Positions 45,400 through 53,408 of a DNA stretch of 64,000 nt are shown one piece after another; positions within the stretch are counted from its first letter, which is position 1; every line of letters starts with the position of its first letter. Below the pieces are notes generated by a model that did no database searches, was not told the origin of the DNA, and saw nothing but the letters and a program-made list of their open reading frames with translations. Made by a program: the position numbers and the translations under genes. The stretch comes from Methanocaldococcus fervens AG86 (lineage in GTDB: Archaea > AGJL01 > Methanococci > Methanococcales > Methanocaldococcaceae), in the NCBI RefSeq assembly GCF_000023985.1, contig NC_013156.1:918363-982362 (forward strand), given 5' to 3'.

Positions 45400-46434
45400 A
45401 TGGACAAAAATTTTATGGAAAAAATTAAAAGAATTAAAATGAAGCTTAATATTTTTTTATATAAGTTGGGAATTAAATCCCTAGATGCTGAGACAATATT
45501 AGAAATTAAAAAAATAGGGGAGGAATCAGAGATTGATATCTCTGAATTTTATGATGTATATATAGAGCCAGATATAGATACACTTGCTGAAAAATACAAA
45601 GATTATGAGTTCTTATTTTATGAGGAAGAGTTTATTAAAAAACCTGCTGAGTCATTATCCAATTTGTTAAAAAATACGAAAATATTTTCAAGGAACCTTC
45701 TTAGATCCATAGGCTATGAAAATGAGATAGAATATTTTAAAAGAGTTATTTTATACATGATCATTGTGTTTATTGTTTTGTTAATACTTGGAATTTTAGA
45801 TGGCAACATACTCGGAGGATTATTTAAGGGAATATTTGGAGCAATTTCAGTTTTAGTGTTATCCATATTTTACCCAAAAATTAGATTAATTATGTTCAAA
45901 GAAGAAGTAAAGCTTCAAGTTTTATTCACTTTATTATATATGGTGTCCATACTCAGAGCCGGAGCATCTCTCCCTGAAATTCTTGAGACCATTTCAAAAA
46001 GTAACGAGTATGGATTTATATCATTCGAGGCAAGGAGTATAATTAGGGATGTTAATGTTTCTGGTTATACTTTAGTTGAAGCTCTTGAAAGAGCTAAATT
46101 AAGAACTGAAATACCTCTACTAAAAAAGTTATACGATCAGATGATTATAGGATATAATAAAGGTAACTTATCAATGCTCTTAGAAAAATTGTATGAAGAT
46201 ATCGTTAGAGACTCTTTATCAAAGTTAGACTCCTCAAAATTCATGATACAAAATTTAGGAAACTTAACCTTTGGTGTGGGACTGATCCTTCCATTCGCTG
46301 GGATGATCTTATCAACCATGATAAGCAATCAAGGATTTCCAGGGATATTAAATACATTAGATCTCTTATTAACAAAAATTGGACCATTATTAACATTAAT
46401 CTTTGGGATATTCGTTAAATTAAAAATAGATTAA
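45400..46434 (+). CDS. TadC/GspF-like membrane platform protein 1
   Basis: About 344 residues from ATG 45400 (TTGGGGATTAAA upstream). The N-terminal ~115 residues are soluble and charged; membrane segments near residues 120-165 and 290-340 flank a T2SSF domain (LLYMVSILRAGASLPEILETI). It is the inner-membrane platform for the KlbA ATPase. Two such genes in a row fit archaeal Tad-like systems with TadB/TadC-type partners. The start codon is 20 bp after klbA. Confidence 0.83.
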   Translation: MDKNFMEKIKRIKMKLNIFLYKLGIKSLDAETILEIKKIGEESEIDISEFYDVYIEPDIDTLAEKYKDYEFLFYEEEFIKKPAESLSNLLKNTKIFSRNLLRSIGYENEIEYFKRVILYMIIVFIVLLILGILDGNILGGLFKGIFGAISVLVLSIFYPKIRLIMFKEEVKLQVLFTLLYMVSILRAGASLPEILETISKSNEYGFISFEARSIIRDVNVSGYTLVEALERAKLRTEIPLLKKLYDQMIIGYNKGNLSMLLEKLYEDIVRDSLSKLDSSKFMIQNLGNLTFGVGLILPFAGMILSTMISNQGFPGILNTLDLLLTKIGPLLTLIFGIFVKLKID

Positions 46435-46444
46435 TGTGATAAAT

Positions 46445-47344
46445 ATGAATAAATATATAAATTTTTTCTATTATCAATTTATTAAAAAAAATGTTCTAAT
46501 GCTTAAAAAATTGGGTAAAAATGTTGATGATAGGAAGTTTATATTCTTTATATTGGTTGTTACAGTATTATCAATCATCGTAAGCCTATATTTAAACATG
46601 ACACTAAAAAGTACAGTGATTCTTGTTGCATTGTACGTTGGAGCTGCATTGTCATTACCATCAATGATGTATGAACAGAAAATTGAAACTCTTGAGAATA
46701 ATATCCCTCAGGCACTTTATATCATGATATTATCCCTTGAATCTGGGAGGTCTTTAAATGAAGCTTTAGAAGAAGTTGTTAAAAGTAATATAAAAGAAGT
46801 TAGTGATATTTTTAGAAAAGTTATTTATTTAATTGAACATCAGAAGATAAGCTTTGAAGAAGCCATAACAGTTGTGTCCACTTTATATGGGTCTAGAGTA
46901 TTAATGATGTTAGCGAGAATTATGATCGAAAATAGAAAGTATGGTGGAGATTTATCAGATTCCTTAAGAATTTTAGCTAAAACTCTTGAAGATTTCAAAT
47001 CATATAAAAGGCAGTTATTGAGCGTTACAGCCAGTGGTTTAGCTGTAGGCTTTATCATATTATGTGGAGTGATTCCAGCAGTTGCTGGATTGCTGGGGGC
47101 TTATCTATTAACAATATCAAACATGTTGGATGGAATAACTCCAATACCTCCTGTCAAACCGGAGGATATATTACAGGGATTAGAAACTGTACAAATGGGA
47201 ACAGCAATTATAGGGGCATTATTCTCAATTCCAATATTTGGACTAAAAGTCAAAAGAATGTTCTTAACTTCAGCTATAACTATGACCATTGGTATTTTGG
47301 CATATTACACAATCCTAAAGATTGCTCCTGGATTCTTCACCTAA
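46445..47344 (+). CDS. TadC/GspF-like membrane platform protein 2
   Basis: About 299 residues from ATG 46445 (GTGATAA upstream). Membrane helices lie at residues ~28-70 and ~185-295, with a T2SSF domain between (ALYIMILSLESGRSLNEALEEVV). It pairs with the preceding gene to form the two-subunit platform. No prepilin or prepilin peptidase gene is seen downstream, so the substrate pilins must be elsewhere. The operon ends here, converging on the HD-protein gene with 8 bp between. Confidence 0.82.
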   Translation: MNKYINFFYYQFIKKNVLMLKKLGKNVDDRKFIFFILVVTVLSIIVSLYLNMTLKSTVILVALYVGAALSLPSMMYEQKIETLENNIPQALYIMILSLESGRSLNEALEEVVKSNIKEVSDIFRKVIYLIEHQKISFEEAITVVSTLYGSRVLMMLARIMIENRKYGGDLSDSLRILAKTLEDFKSYKRQLLSVTASGLAVGFIILCGVIPAVAGLLGAYLLTISNMLDGITPIPPVKPEDILQGLETVQMGTAIIGALFSIPIFGLKVKRMFLTSAITMTIGILAYYTILKIAPGFFT

Positions 47345-47352
47345 TAACAAAG

Positions 47353-47862
47353 TTATTTTAAAAGATCGTTTATTTCTTCATTTAGTAAAATAATCCTCTT
47401 AATTGAAGGATGGTTTTTACCTAACCTTTTCTCAAATTTTTTTATAACGTCGTCTACCTCCACCCTCTTACTTCCAAATATTAAGTTATCTGCATGAGCA
47501 ACAATTTTCTCCTCCAAAGTTGTTGGAACATAATCCTTTGGAGGCAGCCCAAGCTCTATAGCTTCTTCCTTTGTTATCCCAGCCCCAATATGCCTCTCAG
47601 CTATTAATGCAAGTTTTTCATCGAAACCCAACTTCCTTAAAATTTCAGCCCCTACAACCCCATGCTCTATGCCATGAGTTTTACTCCTCCCAATATCGTG
47701 CAATAAACCTCCCAATTTAACAAGCTCGACGTCAACGTCATAGCCGTTATTTTTTATGGCTAAAGCTAATTCGTAAGCATATTCTGAAACTGCCAGGCAA
47801 TGCTCAACTACATTCTCAGGGCATAAACTTTTTAAAATAGATAGGGCTTTTTCAAATTCCAT
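47353..47862 (-). CDS. HD-domain phosphohydrolase (HDIG type)
   Basis: 169 residues. The metal motif is H-HD: EHCLAVSEYA, GGLLHDIGRSKTHGIEHG, AERHIGAGI and AHADNLIFG. This is a single-domain HDIG protein of the archaeal TIGR00295-type group, probably a phosphodiesterase or nucleotidase; the substrate is unknown. AAAGTGAGAAC precedes the ATG at 47862. Confidence 0.82.
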   Translation of the reverse strand: MEFEKALSILKSLCPENVVEHCLAVSEYAYELALAIKNNGYDVDVELVKLGGLLHDIGRSKTHGIEHGVVGAEILRKLGFDEKLALIAERHIGAGITKEEAIELGLPPKDYVPTTLEEKIVAHADNLIFGSKRVEVDDVIKKFEKRLGKNHPSIKRIILLNEEINDLLK

Positions 47863-47900
47863 GTTCTCACTTTAACTTTAAATTTAAAATTAAATTTAAA

Positions 47901-48458
47901 TTATTTTAAAAAAGGGTTGTTTTTTAATTCTTCTCTTAAAAATTTTATTTGCTCTTCCAAATCTTTAATTAATTCACTGTTATCAAATTCTTGTAGCATG
48001 TTTCCACAACCTGGACATGAAAATCCATAATCCATTGCCTCTTCAAACGTAAACCTTACATTACAATTTGGACAGAAGAAAAACATATTGTTTTTTTCAA
48101 ACTCCAACTTTTCTTCAAGGTCTTTAATTAACTCATTTATCTTTTTCTTTACAACATACGGTAGTTTTTCAAGTGTTGGTAGCCAAGTATACGAATACCA
48201 ATTGGTTTCTTCATCCTTCCATCTTTTATAATCAACCAATCTTGCATCATACAACTTGTAAAGCAATTTTCTAACTACATTGAGCTTTACATTGAGCTCT
48301 TTAGCAATTTCTTCCTCTGTTGTCTCACCCTTCTCTAAAAGAACATCAATAACTTCAAACCCTTTCTCATCCCCTTCAAATATATTGAATAGGACTTCTT
48401 GAACTAAGGGATCGTTCAGCATTTCATACACCATCTCTATTTTCTTTTCTTTTTCCAT
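47901..48458 (-). CDS. tfe: Transcription initiation factor E alpha subunit (TFE)
   Basis: About 185 residues: an N-terminal winged helix (VIDVLLEKGETTEEEIAKEL), a coiled linker and a zinc ribbon (CPNCNVRF...CPGCGNML), then an acidic coiled tail. TFE stabilises the open complex of archaeal RNA polymerase. The start is set at ATG 48458 with GGGAGTG upstream; the frame is open to 48482 but those residues are not TFE-like. It overlaps the end of the ATP-grasp gene by 35 bp, suggesting coupling. Confidence 0.92.
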   Translation of the reverse strand: MEKEKKIEMVYEMLNDPLVQEVLFNIFEGDEKGFEVIDVLLEKGETTEEEIAKELNVKLNVVRKLLYKLYDARLVDYKRWKDEETNWYSYTWLPTLEKLPYVVKKKINELIKDLEEKLEFEKNNMFFFCPNCNVRFTFEEAMDYGFSCPGCGNMLQEFDNSELIKDLEEQIKFLREELKNNPFLK

Positions 48459-49518
48459 ACTCTGCACACTCCCTATAAACACTGTTTATTATTGATCTAA
48501 TGTTTTCTTTTGCAATTACTGTAGCTATTGGTTCTCCCTTCTCTATAACTGCGTTTTTCTTTGGGATATCATATATAAAATCTCTTTTTGAAATATTTGC
48601 AATAATCTTTTCCTTAGCAAACAATATTCTTTTTATATAAAGTTCTTTTGGCTTAATTTCTTTAGCATAATTGTTATTTAATAATGCCTTCACTAAATTT
48701 TGAGATGCACTCATCTCTATAGTTTCAAACGTCCCTAAAATACGAGGATTTATATCAACAATATGTGGCGCATTATTTTTAATTAAAAAATCAATACCAT
48801 TCATCCCTTTTAATTCAAAAGCTTCTATAATCTCCTTAAATATTTCAACAAATTTATTTGGTAAATTAACATATGGTGTTAAATTCCCAGCATACATTCC
48901 CCTAATAATAATTTGTTTGTTAAAGGTTATAAATGTATTGCCTATAAAGTTGGCACTAAAACTCTTCCCCTCAATAAACTCTTGAGCAATAATTGGGAAC
49001 TTAATTTCATAAATTATCTCATCATTATTAACTTTTAAAATTCCTCCTCCGCTTCCATAAATAGGCTTTAAAACACAGGATTTAAATTCTTCCAAAAATT
49101 TATACAATTGAATTTTATTGTTAATTTTCTTTGTTTCTGGAACATTAAAACCAAGATTTTTTAATTTCTTGTATGTTTTATATTTGTTACTAATTTCATT
49201 TATCTTCTTTGGATCGTTGCCTACAACATTGTCCCATTTTGGGATTTTTGAATTTTTGAATTCAAAAACTCCTGAAGTTATAAATATATAATCAACTTCA
49301 TCAGCCAATCTATCGGCTATTTCAATTAACTTATCTTCATTATAATTTTCTCTCAACCTCCCATGATTTAAAGGATCTATCAAATAATATTTTTCATCAG
49401 CATTTAAATCTTCTGGAGCGTAATAAGAGACTGAATATACATAAAACCCCAATTTTTTTAGAGAATTAACTACTGGTCTTGTATTAACCCCTAAAACCAA
49501 AGCTTTCAAATTCTCCAC
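48424..49518 (-). CDS. ATP-grasp ligase family protein (COG2232 type)
   Basis: 364 residues. The ATP-grasp core includes SCVLKPIYGSGGGILKV (P-loop-like glycine-rich loop), IAQEFIEGKSFSANF and the metal-binding GMNGIDFLIKNNAPHIVDINPR. Such enzymes join a carboxylate to an amine or thiol using ATP. The substrate is unknown; relatives accompany C1-transfer (tetrahydromethanopterin) genes in methylotrophs, and here mptA lies just upstream on the same strand, which fits a role in pterin or C1-cofactor metabolism but does not prove it. Confidence 0.75.
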   Translation of the reverse strand: MENLKALVLGVNTRPVVNSLKKLGFYVYSVSYYAPEDLNADEKYYLIDPLNHGRLRENYNEDKLIEIADRLADEVDYIFITSGVFEFKNSKIPKWDNVVGNDPKKINEISNKYKTYKKLKNLGFNVPETKKINNKIQLYKFLEEFKSCVLKPIYGSGGGILKVNNDEIIYEIKFPIIAQEFIEGKSFSANFIGNTFITFNKQIIIRGMYAGNLTPYVNLPNKFVEIFKEIIEAFELKGMNGIDFLIKNNAPHIVDINPRILGTFETIEMSASQNLVKALLNNNYAKEIKPKELYIKRILFAKEKIIANISKRDFIYDIPKKNAVIEKGEPIATVIAKENIRSIINSVYRECAEYGKRKENRDGV

Positions 49519-49548
49519 CTAATAAATCTTTAATAAAAAAAGAATAAA

Positions 49549-50493
49549 TTAAATTTCAATGTATTCAAGCTCTTTTCTCAATTCCCCAAGTGTTGCCACT
49601 TTTTCTGCAAATGCATCATGCCTATGAATGCTCTCCATATTTATCTGTCTAATTGAAACCTTTGTTTCATCTGGTAAGTGTTTAAATTTATCTACAACCC
49701 TCTTAGCCATCTCCCTAACACAATCCTCTACAAATTTAGGATTTTTATGACTTTGTTCAACAACATAAGCCTCATCAGCCCTCTTCAATATTCCATAAAT
49801 TTCAGCGCTCATTGATTTTTTAATTATCTCTATAATGTCCATAATCTCAATATCATATCCTGTAGGAACTTCCAATATAATTCTACCAATTCCCCTTTGA
49901 TTATGGGTGGCGAAAATAACTAAATCCAATATTTTCTCAATATCTTCATCAGAAAATCCTTTTTCTTTTAAATTTTTAATAGATATTTCTTTTATCAAAT
50001 TTTGAGCACATGGACATGCGGTAATGCCAACAACTTCAGCTCCAACAATTTTTGTTATCTCAAGTTTGTCATCTTTTTTTATCCCCTTAGCTCCGCCCAT
50101 GATCTTATGGATTTCCTGAGAGTATTTTCCAGATACTGGACTTTTCTCCTTAGTCATGAAATCACTAACCATAAAAACCTCTGCCTCTGTAGCATATTCA
50201 TGCTTTTCAAACAATCTTTTAACAATTTCCTCACAAATTGTTTCTATCTCATAACTTTCCATCTCTAAGGCTTCATCTATAATCTCCTCTATAACTTCCG
50301 GGTTTCTTGACATGTGAATACCTTTCTGAGAACTTGGAAGATTGACGAAAACTTCAAAAGTTGATAATAAAATTATAGGCCTTTTATTTTCTCTTTTTAA
50401 CCTAACGAGTTTTTTTAAATTTGTAACACCTACTCTTGTCAATGATAATTTAACGTCAGGCTCGAAATTTTGAATATCACATTTCCAATTCAT
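49549..50493 (-). CDS. mptA: GTP cyclohydrolase MptA (archaeal type IV)
   Basis: About 314 residues. Fe(II)-dependent enzyme that turns GTP into 7,8-dihydroneopterin 2',3'-cyclic phosphate, first step of methanopterin synthesis. Characteristic motifs: SSQKGIHMSRNPE, ITACPCAQN, ATHNQRGIGRIILEV and HRHDAFAEK near the end. ATG 50493 (or 50496) after AGGTGAAG; the frame extends to a GTG at 50502 that is less likely. It overlaps the end of the Orc-like gene by about 17 bp. Confidence 0.95.
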   Translation of the reverse strand: MNWKCDIQNFEPDVKLSLTRVGVTNLKKLVRLKRENKRPIILLSTFEVFVNLPSSQKGIHMSRNPEVIEEIIDEALEMESYEIETICEEIVKRLFEKHEYATEAEVFMVSDFMTKEKSPVSGKYSQEIHKIMGGAKGIKKDDKLEITKIVGAEVVGITACPCAQNLIKEISIKNLKEKGFSDEDIEKILDLVIFATHNQRGIGRIILEVPTGYDIEIMDIIEIIKKSMSAEIYGILKRADEAYVVEQSHKNPKFVEDCVREMAKRVVDKFKHLPDETKVSIRQINMESIHRHDAFAEKVATLGELRKELEYIEI

Positions 50494-51706
50494 CATCTTC
50501 ACCTATTAAAACATCCCTAAGTTCTTTAGACAGTCTATAATAAACATTGTTTCCATCCCTTTCCTTATAAATATATCCCATCTCATAGATGTCCGATAAG
50601 TGTGTTCCGATAGTGCTTGGTGATTTTTTTAAATACTCTGCAAGTTGTGTTACCGTCGCTGAGCCACCAAGCTCAGCCATCGCCCTAACAATATCTGATT
50701 GAGCTGGCGTTAGATGATTCAAAATTTGATGTCCTACACTAATCCCAAGGGAATGCATCGCCTCTTTAACAACGTTTTCATCTATCTTGGTCAAACCCTT
50801 TCTTATAGCTATTGATATCGATTCTGAACATGTCATTATTATCTTTCTTGGAATTCCATCACACTCCTCAACGATCTTATGTATGGCATTTTCAGTAAAT
50901 GGCTCATACTCATCAGCACCATCTATATGTGCATCCTCTAATCTCCTCCTAATTAAATCGTAGGATTCATCCTTAGATAGAGGGGGCATGTTTATTATCT
51001 TTGGAATTCTATCTTTTATTGGTGGAGATATTTTTGTTAAATCATCCATCAACGTTGGAGAACCAGCCATAAAAGTTAATATTCCCTCCTCGTATAAAAA
51101 TGAATGGAAAAATTGAAGTAGAGAAAGACAGCTCTTTTTTGCAAATTGGTCAGCCTCATCAATTAAAATTATACACAACTTCTCAGGACTTTTAACTTCA
51201 TTTATTAAATATTCCAAATCCCGTTCAATTCTTTCCCTTGGATAGTGGATAGGAACTTTATCCCCATAGTTGTTTAACTTCCTATACATATCTAAGATTC
51301 TACTTGAATGCTCCATATAATCGGATTTTATAGTTCCACTCATAGTTAGGATGTTCTCAGTTAATATATTGTATAAAAGCTGAATTAAAAACTGTCTTGG
51401 TGTTACTTGAGATGCCGTCATCTCAACAACCCAATGCCCCTGCTTTTTTGTAGCGTAGTAGATGATGTTAAGCATTGAACTCTTCCCAATTCCCTTAGTC
51501 CCAACTATTGCAGCATTGGCTACACTACCATGTAAGGCAGAACCCAAAATTTCCCCAATTTCCCTTAGTTCACTAACCCTCCCAACAAAAAACTTTGTAT
51601 TTCCCCTTATTGGCTTTTCAGAAAATGGATTGTATTTTAATTTTAACTTGTGCATTGTGCTTGCTATAGAGCTTGCAGATTTTTGTATAAACTCTATCGG
51701 ATCCAT
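50477..51706 (-). CDS. Orc1/Cdc6-like AAA+ ATPase with winged helix (putative initiator)
   Basis: About 409 residues. Walker A GTKGIGKSSMLN near residue 80; Walker B CIILIDEADQF near 180; a lid region CDGIPRKIIMTCSESISIA; and a C-terminal winged helix (ATVTQLAEYLKKSPSTIGTHLSDIYEMGY). It is divergent from standard archaeal Cdc6; M. jannaschii has no typical Cdc6, and its homolog MJ0774 has been suggested as initiator (from memory). GGTGGAAAC precedes ATG 51706. The flanking upstream DNA has repeat-rich, origin-like features. It could alternatively be a transcription-linked ATPase. Confidence 0.75.
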   Translation of the reverse strand: MDPIEFIQKSASSIASTMHKLKLKYNPFSEKPIRGNTKFFVGRVSELREIGEILGSALHGSVANAAIVGTKGIGKSSMLNIIYYATKKQGHWVVEMTASQVTPRQFLIQLLYNILTENILTMSGTIKSDYMEHSSRILDMYRKLNNYGDKVPIHYPRERIERDLEYLINEVKSPEKLCIILIDEADQFAKKSCLSLLQFFHSFLYEEGILTFMAGSPTLMDDLTKISPPIKDRIPKIINMPPLSKDESYDLIRRRLEDAHIDGADEYEPFTENAIHKIVEECDGIPRKIIMTCSESISIAIRKGLTKIDENVVKEAMHSLGISVGHQILNHLTPAQSDIVRAMAELGGSATVTQLAEYLKKSPSTIGTHLSDIYEMGYIYKERDGNNVYYRLSKELRDVLIGEDDELEM

Positions 51707-52359
51707 GTTTCCACCGATAATAATCATGAATAGGTAGTTTCGAATTTTTGTTTTAACTGTATTATATACATTTCGAAAAATCGAACAATAGATTCAATTA
51801 ATTATTTATTAACTTAAATATTTGACCATATATTTTACAATCGAATTTTAAAAAATATTGTGAATAAAACAATAAAATTAAAAAATAACATGAATCAAAT
51901 AATATTTTGTATATCATAGAGAATCACAATTCCTAGAAGAAAACTTGAATAAAAATAAAAATAATATATAAATTATTCTAATAAAATAAAGTTAATTTTA
52001 ATTCTTCTCATGAGAATTGCTGAAATATATGAAAAATAAAATAACGTGAATCAAAAATTATATTACATAAAAAACTATGAATCAAAAATTATTAGTAAAT
52101 TAACAATATATCAAAACTATTTAAGATCAACAATTAAAAACAAAAAAGAAATATAAAACAGAAATAAATAAATACATGCCATGCAAAAACATATACAAAG
52201 AGATAAATCTTCAAAATGTCAGCAATATTGCAATGAAACATTGGTGGTTAAATCCACCTCATGAATCAAAAGTTTTATAAACAATTTTAACGAATATAAT
52301 TGAACATTGATAAAATAATAAAATAAAAACAACCCATATAAAAAAATAAGGTGTCATTT
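51707..52359. other. Gene-free AT-rich region with repeats (origin-like)
   Basis: No gene is seen. TGAATCAAA occurs four times in one orientation: 51891, 52047, 52078 and 52262, the middle two extended as TGAATCAAAAATTA. TCGAA motifs lie at 51740, 51773, 51781 and 51841. There are palindromes TTCTCATGAGAA (52005-52016) and GCAATATTGC (52222-52231), and a GGTGG/CCACC hairpin at 52243-52258. The position beside an Orc-like gene and the AT content support a replication-origin role. Promoters for the Orc-like and winged-helix genes must also be here. Confidence 0.6.
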
Positions 52360-52890
52360 ATGGACAGATTGCCATACGAAATAGTATCCACCATATTCAG
52401 AAAGGCTATTTTGCATTATGTGTTAATACGTGGCACGACCTATCCACAATCATTATCAGAAAATTTAAATATATCAAAAGGTCTTTCCAGCTCTTTTTTA
52501 AGATTGTGCTCAGCACTAAACATAATGAAAAGAGAAAGGGTAGGTCATAAAGTTTTGTATTCATTCACTTCAAAAGGATTGGCGATATTAAAAAGATTAG
52601 CTCCAGAAATATTTGATTTGAGTTTTTCGAATGTTTTCGAACGATTACCTAAAAAGAAAATTGCAACCAAGTATTATCCAATAGATAAGATTGGATTTGA
52701 AATCAAATGGAAGGAGGATAAACTCGGAGGAATGACATTTTCATTCTTCGATTCTAATGGGGAGCATTTAGGAGACGTTTTTAGAAGTAACAAAGGATAT
52801 TGGTGGTGTGTCATCTGCCAGAGTGATTCCTGTAAACATGTCGATTATCTGAAGAAGTTCTACAATACATTGAAAAATAAGAATCAATGA
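52360..52890 (+). CDS. Winged-helix protein with C-terminal zinc-site motif
   Basis: About 176 residues. The first ~90 form a winged-helix DNA-binding domain (TYPQSLSENLNISKGLSSSF, RERVGHKVLYSFTSKGLAIL). The end has a CVICQSDSCKHVDYLKKFY zinc-type motif resembling a SWIM domain (CxxC...CxH). It is flanked on both sides by repeat-rich DNA and faces away from the Orc-like gene, so it may regulate or bind the origin; this is inference. AAGGTGTCATTT precedes ATG 52360. The homolog in M. jannaschii is MJ0773 (from memory). Confidence 0.75.
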   Translation: MDRLPYEIVSTIFRKAILHYVLIRGTTYPQSLSENLNISKGLSSSFLRLCSALNIMKRERVGHKVLYSFTSKGLAILKRLAPEIFDLSFSNVFERLPKKKIATKYYPIDKIGFEIKWKEDKLGGMTFSFFDSNGEHLGDVFRSNKGYWWCVICQSDSCKHVDYLKKFYNTLKNKNQ

Positions 52891-52891
52891 C

Positions 52892-52923
52892 TTTCGAGTT
52901 TTCGAGTTGCATGTATGTATATG
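52892..52923 (+). repeat. 32-bp inverted repeat, left arm
   Basis: The 32 bases beginning TTTCGAGTTTTCGAG and ending TGTATGTATATG are the exact reverse complement of 53238-53269. The arm starts two bases after the stop of the winged-helix gene. It contains a tandem TCGAGTTT-like pair and an internal TGCATG-type stretch. Its partner lies 314 bp away. Confidence 0.95.
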
Positions 52924-53237
52924 GCATTGGAATGGGTAAGATTTTTTCGATGGCTAAATTATCACAAAAATAAGATAGCGGATAGTATGACCTATTTTGT
53001 ATATTGAACAATTAATGTTTAATCTTTTCGTTGTTATTTATCATTTTTTATTTTTTATTTTTAATGTAACAATTTTTTAACATTATTTTTTGCAAATGTA
53101 TAATAAAATAACAAATTATAAACTTAAAAAATAAAAATTTACATGTTTTTACATATATAGGGAAAAAAAGTATAATAATACAACGATTGTGTTTGTGATA
53201 TTCACAACAACAGTTTATCGTTGACCCAGGAATTTTG
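52924..53237. other. Very AT-rich segment framed by the 32-bp inverted repeat
   Basis: About 314 bp with no convincing gene; short frames on the reverse strand are cysteine-rich and lack a ribosome site. Base composition is extremely A+T-rich, with runs such as TTTTTTATTTTTTATTTTT near 53045-53063, as expected of a DNA-unwinding element. TTTTCGATGG at 52943 and TTTTCG at 53027 are related to the TCGAA motifs seen on both sides. A replication origin or a mobile/invertible segment are the main possibilities. Confidence 0.55.
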
Positions 53238-53269
53238 CATATACATACATGCAACTCGAAAACTCGAAA
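53238..53269 (-). repeat. 32-bp inverted repeat, right arm
   Basis: Begins CATATACATACATGCAACT and ends CTCGAAA; perfect match in reverse to 52892-52923. The next bases differ on both sides, so the identity is exactly 32 bp. A related but imperfect TCGAAAATTCGAAAA occurs at 53419-53433, inside the end of the downstream reverse-strand gene. Confidence 0.95.
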
Positions 53270-53408
53270 ACCCTATATGAAATTGATGTTTATGTTTATT
53301 CCTTAAAATGTTGATTTCTTGTCAAAAAAGAAAAAATGGTTTTGTCATAACTTTACACAACCAATAATTATTAACACTACACCGAGGGTTAGTGTGATTA
53401 ATCTATTA
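53270..53408. other. Gap between inverted repeat and winged-helix gene end
   Basis: 139 bp of AT-rich sequence without a gene. A small hairpin (ACACTA 53374-53379 with TAGTGT 53390-53395, loop containing CCGAGGG) lies just beyond the 3' end of the reverse-strand gene at 53409 and could be its terminator. Confidence 0.35.

Noticed and set aside
53048-53254. 68-codon reverse-strand frame inside the inverted-repeat block
   Set aside because: No ribosome site, extremely skewed composition and odd cysteine-rich start; best explained as chance in AT-rich DNA.
51707-53269. Insertion sequence or MITE explaining the inverted repeat
   Set aside because: There is no transposase and no obvious target-site duplication outside the arms (flanking bases differ); an invertible segment remains possible but has no recombinase nearby.
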